In this document: in pieces, positions 1 through 6,298 of the stretch
Layout: every line of letters starts with the position of its first letter
Position numbering within the stretch: the stretch's first letter is position 1
Notes under the pieces: model-generated
Databases searched by the model: none
Seen by the model: only the letters and a program-made list of their open reading frames with translations
What the model was told of the DNA's origin: nothing
Made by a program: the position numbers and the translations under genes
Assembly: GCA_028820215.1 (NCBI GenBank)
Contig: JAPPKD010000342.1
Span: forward strand, 1-6,422
From: Spirochaetaceae bacterium
GTDB lineage: Bacteria; Spirochaetota; Spirochaetia; SZUA-6; Bin103
DNA: 6,422 nt
Reading direction: 5' to 3'

Positions 1-57
1 CTCGACCCGTTGCCGAAATCTGCCGAACGAACTACCCTACGCCTGAACAGTTACCCC

Positions 58-65
58 GAGGAGGG
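58..65 (+). promoter_or_regulatory. Ribosome binding site of the substrate-binding protein gene
   Basis: GAGGAGGG, a near-perfect Shine-Dalgarno, lies just before two tandem ATG codons at 68 and 71. The AGGAGG core (59-64) leaves 3 nt before the first ATG and 6 nt before the second, so the second ATG is the better-spaced initiator. The two choices differ by one residue. The remaining leader (1-57) is too short to show a convincing promoter or the end of an upstream gene. Confidence 0.8.
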
Positions 66-67
66 AC

Positions 68-1645
68 ATGATGAGAAGCGCTGTACGACTGTGTGCGCTC
101 GCGACGCTGCTGCTGGTGGCGGCCACGCCGCTGTTTGCGGAAGGCCAGGAAGAGCAGGCAGCGGAGGAGCAGCTCACGATCTCGATGATACCGTTCACGG
201 CCCGTGGCACGACATTGGCTCCGGATAGCTGGGTCGAGCTCTTCCTGGAAGAGCGCTACGACGTGAATCTGGAACCCTGGTACGACATCGACGCGTACGA
301 TGGGGAAGCCAGGAACGTGCGGATCGCGGCAGGCGATATCCCCGATTACCTGTCGGTCTGGGCACGGAACACGGCCTGGATCGATGCGGGCATCGTCAGG
401 TCGATCGCGCAGGACCTGATCATGGAGCACATGCCCGGATGGATGCAGCAGGTGGAGCACTACCTGGGCGACACGAAGTGGCGCACCACCGTCTACGACG
501 GAACGAACTACCTCATTCCGTCGGCGATGTCGATGGCATCGACGGGGCAGGTGATGGGCCTTCGCGCCGACTGGATGCGAGCGGTCGGCGTGGAGCCGGA
601 GCCGGTGGCGGATCGCGAGTTCTACCGTGGTCCGGACACGATCGAGGAGATCGAGGATCTGCTCCTCAAGTTCCGCAACGAGGATCCTGACGGAGACGGA
701 CAGAAGAACTCCTACGGCTACATGGTGTGGAAGAACGGGCCCAACATGGACAGCACGATCCTGCCCAACGTGTTCGGTTCATACGGCGTTCGCCTGTTCA
801 CGTGGGACGTGCGCGACGGCAAGGGCTATTACTCCATGGTCGACCCGAATTACCGGGAAGCCCTCAAGTTCGTCAACCGTTGGTGGGAGATGGAGATCAT
901 TCACCCCGATACGCCGACCGCCGTACGCGCCGACGTGATTCGGGCGATGGCGAACGACGAGTTCGGCGCCTGGTCGGAGCTGGATGCCTGGATGTCCCAG
1001 TACCAAGCTGGACCGTGGGGTGCCCTGCGGGAAGCGCATCCCGACGTGGAGATCGTCTACACGATCACACCCGTGGGCCCGACCGGAGGTCGCGGCACCT
1101 GGTACCGCGACCCGACCGGTTCGTCCGCCGGTTTCGGGATCGACGCCAGCGACGAAAAGGTCGTGAAGATCATGCAGATGCTGGAGGACATCTACGCGGA
1201 CGCCGACGTCTACGCCGAGAACCACTATGGCGGCCGCGAAGGCGAGACGTGGGAGCTCGATGCGAACGGCTACCGGGTCTCCATTCCCGGCACCGGATCG
1301 GGCAAGGACAGCGCCACCGCAACGTTGCTCGGCGTGCGCATGCTGACGATCATCCCGCAGATCGTGGAGCCGGTGGACAAGGTCTATATCAACCCGCCGC
1401 GCCACGCCCTGCAGACCTTCCTGCAGGACAACCAGACGGTCAACCCGGGCATCGGCTTCCGGCCGACGTGGTCGGAGGAGGAGCGCGCCCTGGCGGCCAA
1501 CGTGCGCACGATCGAGCACGAGTGGGGCTGGAAGGCGATCACCGGCCAGGTGGACATCGACGCCGACTGGGACAACTATGTGCAGTCGATGATGGACGCC
1601 GGACTCGAGACCCTGCTGGTCAGTCTGGCCGAGCAGGACATGTAG
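68..1645 (+). CDS. Extracellular solute-binding protein of an ABC sugar transporter (LipO-like, COG1653 type)
   Basis: This is a secreted substrate-binding protein that should capture a sugar or oligosaccharide in the periplasm and hand it to an ABC permease; no permease is in the window. Residues 1-24 form a signal peptide: a short Arg-containing n-region, a Leu/Ala-rich core, and likely cleavage after Leu-Phe-Ala24. No Cys follows the cleavage site, so it is probably not lipidated, unlike many relatives. The mature protein starts with an acidic Gln/Glu-rich linker (25-35). Family-like traits are the GLRADWM segment (164-170), an Asp-rich DPDGDG loop (206-211) followed by NSYGY (214-218), and a C-terminal ITGQVDIDADWDNYVQ block (491-506) that matches the usual end of LipO-like proteins. 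The 525 residues fit that group (about 500-560). The start is a tandem ATG (68/71); the second is better spaced from the Shine-Dalgarno. The gene is complete. The family call is firm; the substrate cannot be told. Confidence 0.88.
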   Translation: MMRSAVRLCALATLLLVAATPLFAEGQEEQAAEEQLTISMIPFTARGTTLAPDSWVELFLEERYDVNLEPWYDIDAYDGEARNVRIAAGDIPDYLSVWARNTAWIDAGIVRSIAQDLIMEHMPGWMQQVEHYLGDTKWRTTVYDGTNYLIPSAMSMASTGQVMGLRADWMRAVGVEPEPVADREFYRGPDTIEEIEDLLLKFRNEDPDGDGQKNSYGYMVWKNGPNMDSTILPNVFGSYGVRLFTWDVRDGKGYYSMVDPNYREALKFVNRWWEMEIIHPDTPTAVRADVIRAMANDEFGAWSELDAWMSQYQAGPWGALREAHPDVEIVYTITPVGPTGGRGTWYRDPTGSSAGFGIDASDEKVVKIMQMLEDIYADADVYAENHYGGREGETWELDANGYRVSIPGTGSGKDSATATLLGVRMLTIIPQIVEPVDKVYINPPRHALQTFLQDNQTVNPGIGFRPTWSEEERALAANVRTIEHEWGWKAITGQVDIDADWDNYVQSMMDAGLETLLVSLAEQDM

Positions 1646-1670
1646 CGACGATCGCCGAGCACGATCGCTA
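1643..1670 (+). repeat. Small imperfect inverted repeat at the stop codon
   Basis: TAGCGA (1643-1648, which includes the TAG stop) is complementary to TCGCTA (1665-1670). An alternative pairing uses the two CGATCG copies at 1649-1654 and 1662-1667. It is a weak stem just ahead of the stronger hairpin at 1674-1702 and may only be part of the same 3'-end structure; it could also be chance. Confidence 0.3.
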
Positions 1671-1673
1671 CCC

Positions 1674-1707
1674 GGAGAGCCCGCCGCCGTGGCGGGCTCT
1701 CCTGTTT
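1674..1707 (+). terminator. Hairpin between the binding-protein gene and the Asp-box gene, likely partial terminator
   Basis: GGAGAGCCCGCC (1674-1685) pairs perfectly with GGCGGGCTCTCC (1691-1702) around a 5-nt loop, a 12-bp GC-rich stem. The following bases, TGTTT, are only a poor U-tract, so termination may be incomplete. It starts 28 bp after the stop at 1645 and ends 27 bp before the next start at 1730. This position suits either a leaky terminator or a 3'-protecting stem that keeps binding-protein mRNA more abundant than the downstream message, as is common in ABC-transporter operons. The stem is seen directly; the function is inferred. Confidence 0.65.
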
Positions 1708-1716
1708 CATGCGCAC

Positions 1717-1721
1717 AGGAG
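1717..1721 (+). promoter_or_regulatory. Ribosome binding site that fixes the start of the Asp-box gene
   Basis: AGGAG lies 8 nt before the ATG at 1730. The alternative in-frame ATG at 1709 has only the terminator stem in front of it and no Shine-Dalgarno, so 1730 is preferred; this shortens the protein by seven residues. Confidence 0.75.
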
Positions 1722-1729
1722 CAACGGAA

Positions 1730-2857
1730 ATGGGTCTTCAGATTCCCCTCATCGACATCTCGGAGGAGACGGAGCGGCACGTCTTCGTTGCGCGCGGCAC
1801 GGAGTCTGTCTATCACTGCGCGCCGACCACGGTGCTCCTCCCGGACGACCGGACGCTGTATGCCGTGTGGACCTACGAGCACGCGGGCCAGTGCGGGCCG
1901 CTGAAGAAGAGCACGGACGGAGGCCTCACGTGGAGCGAGCTGCTGCCGGTGCCCGAGAACTGGAGCAGGGTGCGCAATGCCCCGACCATCTATCGCCTGG
2001 TCGCCCCGGACGGCCGTGCGCGCCTCTTCGTATTCGCCGGCTGTCAGGCAGCGGCCGGGGATCCTCCGACGGAAAACACCATGCAGCAGTCGCACTCGGC
2101 GGACGACGGCGCGACCTGGTCGCCCATGGCGTCCAACGGCCTGGAGTGCGTCATGCCGTTCTGCTCGATCGAGCCCGTGGACGGCGGTTCACGGCTCCTG
2201 GGGATGAGCAACATCCGCAGGGCGGTGGACAGAGACGCCCCGCTGACGCCCGCGGGACACAAGGGGAACCGCATCGCTCAGAGCATATCTTCCGATGGAG
2301 GGCTCACCTGGAGCCCATGGGACATCGTTCTGGACAACCCGCCTCACATCCCCATCAACCCCGAGATCGTCCGCTCGCCCGATGGCTCGCAACTGCTCTG
2401 CCTGATGGGGGACAAGGGCGGGCGGTGGGAAACGATGAATCGCTCCCTGTTCATGACATCGGATGATGAGGGGGCAACCTGGTCGGAGCCGCGGGAACTG
2501 CCGCTCGGCCTCACCGGCGACCGACCCAAGCACAGGTATGCCCACGACGGCAGGCTGGTGGTAACCATGCGGAACACGGCACCGGGCTGCCCGGAAACCG
2601 GCGACCTGGTCGCGTGGATCGGTACCTACGACGACGTAGTCATGGGCCGGGAGGGGCACTACCGCGCAAGGCTCCTGCGAACCCACGCCGGCGCCGACGC
2701 GTCATACCCTGCGATCGAGCTTCTTCCTGACGGGACGTTCGTGGCGACCAGCTACATCAAGTACCGGCCGGGGAAGGAGAGACACTCGATCGTGAGCGTG
2801 AGATTCACGCTCGCAGAGCTGGACGGCAAGGACGCAACCGGCGTGTACGGATCATGA
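1730..2857 (+). CDS. Sialidase-like Asp-box (BNR repeat) beta-propeller protein, probably a cytoplasmic glycan-active enzyme
   Basis: The 375-residue protein carries four Asp-boxes of the form S-x-D-x-G-x-x-W: STDGGLTW (61-68), SADDGATW (123-130), SSDGGLTW (187-194) and SDDEGATW (244-251). They are spaced 57-64 residues apart, as expected for successive blades of a six-bladed sialidase-type propeller. Other conserved-looking parts are PHIPINPEIVRSPDG (205-219), KHRYAHDGRLVVTMRN (267-282) and SYPAIELLPDGTFVATSYIKY (325-345), the last resembling the closing blade of BNR_2/GH33-like proteins. There is no signal peptide or membrane segment, so it should act in the cytoplasm. It follows the binding-protein gene by 84 bp, so it may process the imported glycan. 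No Phe/Tyr-Arg-Ile-Pro motif of classical sialidases is seen near the N-terminus, so true sialidase activity is uncertain; another glycosidase or a lyase on this fold is possible. The gene is complete, and its stop lies inside the TCATGA shared with the convergent helicase gene. Confidence 0.82.
   Translation: MGLQIPLIDISEETERHVFVARGTESVYHCAPTTVLLPDDRTLYAVWTYEHAGQCGPLKKSTDGGLTWSELLPVPENWSRVRNAPTIYRLVAPDGRARLFVFAGCQAAAGDPPTENTMQQSHSADDGATWSPMASNGLECVMPFCSIEPVDGGSRLLGMSNIRRAVDRDAPLTPAGHKGNRIAQSISSDGGLTWSPWDIVLDNPPHIPINPEIVRSPDGSQLLCLMGDKGGRWETMNRSLFMTSDDEGATWSEPRELPLGLTGDRPKHRYAHDGRLVVTMRNTAPGCPETGDLVAWIGTYDDVVMGREGHYRARLLRTHAGADASYPAIELLPDGTFVATSYIKYRPGKERHSIVSVRFTLAELDGKDATGVYGS
2852..2857. 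other. Shared palindromic stop codons of two convergent genes
   Basis: TCATGA gives TGA (2855-2857) for the plus-strand Asp-box gene and, read on the other strand, TGA (2854-2852) for the helicase gene. The two coding regions overlap by 6 bp, and no intergenic terminator separates them. Confidence 0.9.
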
Positions 2858-5800
2858 CTCCGGAGCCTCCTCGCCCGCGGAGCCCAGTATCCGTTCGGCG
2901 AGCCGCTCGTCGCCATGGCGGCGGCACACGATGACCGCTTCCTCGTCGTCGCCGAGCCGCCGCAGCACCTCGACCGCCTCGGCATAACGGGTCGGGCTGT
3001 GCGTGAACAGCAGATGGTTCCGTTCGGTCGGCTGCAGGTCGCCGAGCTCGTCGTCGAAGATCTCCGGCTCCATGATCCGCAGGCACAGTTGCAGCTCCCG
3101 GTCGCCCGTGTCCGCCACCTCCTTCCGGAGGCGGGCGAAGAGCGCGTTGTAGCGGTCGTCCTCCGACTCGGCCCAGATCACGGACAGCAGCGAGACAATC
3201 GGGTTGATCAGGCGCAACTCGACGAGCATCTCGCTCAGCTCCTCGTACAGCGGTGAGGTGACGCCGTACTGCCTCGGCAGCGTGGCCAGGATGGCGGCGA
3301 TCCGGTCGCGTCGATCTGCTTCGCCGCCACGCTGCAGACAGCCGTGCAGCAGGCGCAGCACGATCTCCAGGCGGTCGTCCGGCAGCGTCCACAGCGTGAC
3401 CTGCGAGCGCTGCCCTCGCGCCATGCCTTCGACGAACTCCAGCGGCAGCACGAGGTCGGGCCGCGCGTCCAGGTAGGCGGCGGCCGGACCGGCTCGCGCC
3501 TGCTCCAGAAAGTAGCGGATCGCTTCTTCATGGCGCTCCAGCCGTGCGTACTGGTCACATGCCCCGTCCACGACGGTCGCCGCGACCCGGTCGCCGTGGA
3601 CGCGCTGCAGCGCCAGCCAGTGGGCCAGGGCGCGTTCGTGCTCGCCGGCGGCGCCGAGGCGGCGCGCGGCGCGGCTCAACTGCTCGGTCCGTTCCCGGCG
3701 CCGGTCCCAGTTGGACAGCAGGTACTCGGCCAGGTATTCCACCGCCTGCCCGAGACTCTCCGGCGTTCCGGTGCGGGCGATCTCACGCGCTGCCGCACGG
3801 TAGCGGTTGTCGCGGGCCAGGCCGGCAGCGGCGGCAGCGTGATCTCCCGCCTCCTGGTAGAGCGCGAAGGCCTGCGGCAGGTGGCCGCCGCCGCGCTCGA
3901 AGAGCTCCGCGGCCTCCCGGCTCCGTCCAAGCCCCGCCAGGCGGATGGCCTCCTTGACCCCCGGCCGCTTGCCCGCGATCTCCTCCAGCCGCTGCTCCAG
4001 GTCCTGCCGGTTGGCGTCCGAGCCGGCTGCGTACCTGCGGAAGCAGTCGATCGCCTGATCGAGATCGTCCTGTTTCTCATGGACGAGCGCCGCCTCGTGG
4101 TAGTCCTCGAGCTTCAGAAGGCAGCGCAGCAACGCCTGCACGTCGTCCAGCCGGCGGTACAGCGGAGCGGCGTTGTCGTATTGTCCGTCCTTCTCGAACT
4201 CCTGGGCCGCGTAGTCGATCATCCCGGCGTGGCGATACTGCAGCGCCGCCTCCGCATGGTCGCCCAGCAGCTTGAGGTGGTGCGCGGCCTTGCCGCTCTT
4301 CTTGAGGCCCAGGTAGTGGTCGGCCAGCAGGCGGTGCTCGCCGCCGCGCTCCCAGTTGCCCAGCATCCGCTCCGTGTCGCCGAGCTTCGCCCAGCAGGCG
4401 GCGGCCTTGACGTACCTTCCCGCTCCTTCGAAGTGAAGGGCGTCGCAGGTCAGGGCGCGACCGTCCTCGCCGGCGAGGCGCCAGACCCGCGCCGCGTCGC
4501 GCCAGGCGTTGCCGCGCTCCAGGTTCTGCGCCGCCCGCTCGGGCTGGCCGTGGGCGGCGAACAGGTCGGCGGCTTCGCGATGGTCTCCCGCCCGCTCCAG
4601 GTGGTGTGCGCGTGACAGCGCCTCCTTGGTGTGCGCGGCGGCGTTCCGGTAGCACTCCCCGGCGGCCGCGAAGTGTTCGCGGTCGAAGAAGTAGTCTCCC
4701 TGAGCCTCCCACTCCGCGGGGCTCGACACGCGCTGCCAGACGGTGCTGAGAGCCTCCGCGTCGCCGGAGCGCAGCACGTGCCCGGCAAGCTGGTCGACCG
4801 ACCAGACCGGGCCGGCTTCCGGACCGTCCCAGATCACCAGCGTGTTCCGCGCCCGTGTCACGGCCACGTACAGCAGGTTGAGCTCGTGGCGTATGCGCGG
4901 CGTCTCCGCCGCTTCCAGGTGGTGCTCCCGGGCGATGCGCCGCCAGCGGGCCGCCGAGCCCGCGGTCTCGGCGAATCGCCACAGCAGCACCCCGTCGAAC
5001 TCCAGCCCCTTCGCGTCGTTGATCGTGAACACCAGCTCGGTGCGGAGCGCCGCGCGCAGGCGGTCGCGTTCGGCGGGGGTGCGAACCAGGACCACCTGAC
5101 CCGCGCCGGCCCGTCTCATCGTGCTCAGCAGCTCGGGCTCCGCCAGGCCGTCCACCAGCAGCGGCGGCCGGCCGCGGAACGTCCAGCGCTCGGCGATCTC
5201 GCCCGAGGCCAAGCCGACCAGCGACCGCTTCAGCTTCAGCAACTCGTTGGCCAGCGCGACGATGTTGCCCACGCTTCGGAAGTTGACGCTGAGGTTGACC
5301 ACCTCCGGAACCCGCAACCCGCGCTCGTAGTAACGGGCGCGCACCTCCTCCCAGCGGAACCCGCTGGGGTTGATGATCTGCTTGGGGTCGCCGGCAAGCA
5401 CCGTGCGCTGCGGATCGGCCGCCAGCCGGAACAGCAGCGCGAGCTGCATGTCGGTGAAGTCCTGCACCTCGTCGCACACGACCAGGTCATACCGGAACGA
5501 GTCGTCGTCCTGCTCCAGCCGCTGCAGGGCGGTACGGGTCAGGTCGATCTCGTCGAGCCGCGCGGTTTGTTGCAGGCGGTCCTGGTAATACTCGGCGATC
5601 CCGTAGATGTCGCGGCGGTCGAACCGGAAATTCGGCGCCCGCTTGCGGCCCAGGCTCTCGTACTCCCGCAGGGTCAACAGCGGCTGGTCCAGGCGGTCGG
5701 CCTGCCGGTCAAGGAGGCGCAGCGCCGCGTCCAGCACCAGGGTCTGCTCCGCGTGCCGGGCGGCGCCGGCATCGCGCATACCGGCGGCGAAATCCTGCAG

Positions 5801-6298
5801 GGACCGGAACGAGGTCTTGCGCGCGCACACCGCCTCCAGCCTGTCGCCGAGCTCCAGGTTGCCCAGGCGCACCAGGTACTCGGCGAGCTCCGCGCGCTCG
5901 CGCCCGGTAGCGGTTGAGCGCGCGAAGCGATCCGCCAGCTCGGCGAAGCGGCGCGGGCTCACCGGCGGCTTGGCGCCCTTGATGATCGAGCGTATCTCTT
6001 CCCAGACCAGCTCCGCGTCGTAGCGGGCCGCGCTCGGGTGGTTGTGGACGATGGCATGGAACTCCCGCAGCCCCGCGGGCGGTGCGGCGGATGCACGCTC
6101 GTCGGCGTGAAGGATCTCTTCCAGCAACTCGGAGAAGGTGGCGAACCGTGCCGCGTACGGGGCGTCCGCCAGTTCCGTGGCCGCCACCAGGCCGCGGTAG
6201 ATGCGCTCCGAGAACCGTTTCAGGTGCGGACTGCCGGTGACGAACAGCGCCCGCTCGCTGGCGGCGGCGTCCGCGGCAGCCTGCGCATCGGCATGCAC
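2852..6298 (-). CDS. UvrD-like superfamily 1 helicase fused to a TPR-like helical-repeat region (TRANK1-like), 5' end missing
   Basis: At least 1148 residues. The N-terminal half is an ATP-driven nucleic-acid translocase or helicase core: motif Ia-like LFVTGSP (18-24), Walker B DEVQD (276-280), motif III GDPKQI (303-308), motif IV NFRS (339-342), motif V NDAKGLEF (427-434) and motif VI LYVAVTRAR (476-484). From about 525 to 930 the chain is a solenoid of TPR-like helix pairs with recurring Gly-x-x-x-x-Ala-Ala-x-x-Tyr/Phe/Trp patterns (for example 571-580, 596-606, 627-636, 679-688, 705-714, 730-740, 790-800, 920-930). Residues 940-1148 are alpha-helical in character but unrecognised. Helicase core followed directly by a segment like EWEAQGDYFFDREHFAAA (529-546) recalls TRANK1-type proteins. 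The ATP-binding Walker A motif is absent: it would lie upstream, where the sequence turns into unreliable G/C runs and the frame meets a stop at 6389-6391. The first in-frame ATG is only at codon 174, so the GTG at 6298 is a nominal start and the real protein is longer. Target and pathway are unknown; DNA repair, RNA processing or defence are all open. Confidence 0.85.
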   Translation of the reverse strand: MHADAQAAADAAASERALFVTGSPHLKRFSERIYRGLVAATELADAPYAARFATFSELLEEILHADERASAAPPAGLREFHAIVHNHPSAARYDAELVWEEIRSIIKGAKPPVSPRRFAELADRFARSTATGRERAELAEYLVRLGNLELGDRLEAVCARKTSFRSLQDFAAGMRDAGAARHAEQTLVLDAALRLLDRQADRLDQPLLTLREYESLGRKRAPNFRFDRRDIYGIAEYYQDRLQQTARLDEIDLTRTALQRLEQDDDSFRYDLVVCDEVQDFTDMQLALLFRLAADPQRTVLAGDPKQIINPSGFRWEEVRARYYERGLRVPEVVNLSVNFRSVGNIVALANELLKLKRSLVGLASGEIAERWTFRGRPPLLVDGLAEPELLSTMRRAGAGQVVLVRTPAERDRLRAALRTELVFTINDAKGLEFDGVLLWRFAETAGSAARWRRIAREHHLEAAETPRIRHELNLLYVAVTRARNTLVIWDGPEAGPVWSVDQLAGHVLRSGDAEALSTVWQRVSSPAEWEAQGDYFFDREHFAAAGECYRNAAAHTKEALSRAHHLERAGDHREAADLFAAHGQPERAAQNLERGNAWRDAARVWRLAGEDGRALTCDALHFEGAGRYVKAAACWAKLGDTERMLGNWERGGEHRLLADHYLGLKKSGKAAHHLKLLGDHAEAALQYRHAGMIDYAAQEFEKDGQYDNAAPLYRRLDDVQALLRCLLKLEDYHEAALVHEKQDDLDQAIDCFRRYAAGSDANRQDLEQRLEEIAGKRPGVKEAIRLAGLGRSREAAELFERGGGHLPQAFALYQEAGDHAAAAAGLARDNRYRAAAREIARTGTPESLGQAVEYLAEYLLSNWDRRRERTEQLSRAARRLGAAGEHERALAHWLALQRVHGDRVAATVVDGACDQYARLERHEEAIRYFLEQARAGPAAAYLDARPDLVLPLEFVEGMARGQRSQVTLWTLPDDRLEIVLRLLHGCLQRGGEADRRDRIAAILATLPRQYGVTSPLYEELSEMLVELRLINPIVSLLSVIWAESEDDRYNALFARLRKEVADTGDRELQLCLRIMEPEIFDDELGDLQPTERNHLLFTHSPTRYAEAVEVLRRLGDDEEAVIVCRRHGDERLAERILGSAGEEAPES

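Noticed and set aside
10..38. A possible promoter: TTGCCG (10-15), 17-bp spacer, TACCCT (33-38)
   Set aside because: The spacing is ideal but the boxes match consensus poorly (4/6 and 3/6), and such matches arise by chance; the region is too short to judge.
83..142. Cys9 in the signal peptide as a lipoprotein attachment site
   Set aside because: It sits at the start of the hydrophobic core, not after a lipobox at its end, and there is no Cys near the predicted cleavage site at residue 24.
1709..1711. The earlier ATG as start of the Asp-box gene
   Set aside because: It has no Shine-Dalgarno and lies seven bases after the terminator stem; the ATG at 1730 has AGGAG at 8 nt.
779..2095. A 438-codon open frame on the minus strand
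   Set aside because: It is antisense to two recognised genes, has His/Arg-rich composition and no recognisable motif or ribosome site.
727..2466. A 579-codon open frame on the plus strand overlapping both plus-strand genes
   Set aside because: It runs in another frame through two well-supported genes and is rich in Arg, Gly, Pro and Ala with no domain; it is a shadow caused by high GC.
4077..5477. A 466-codon minus-strand frame inside the helicase gene
   Set aside because: It is an out-of-frame shadow of the helicase; the helicase motifs are in the other frame.
3344..5917. Two long plus-strand open frames (3344-4615 and 4631-5917) opposite the helicase
   Set aside because: They mirror the helicase codons, show Val/Gln/Arg/Gly-rich composition without domains, and lie opposite a strongly supported protein.
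2852..6298. The helicase as part of a recognised phage-defence operon
   Set aside because: The neighbours are sugar-uptake genes on the other strand and no nuclease, toxin or other defence gene is visible; the upstream side is outside the window.
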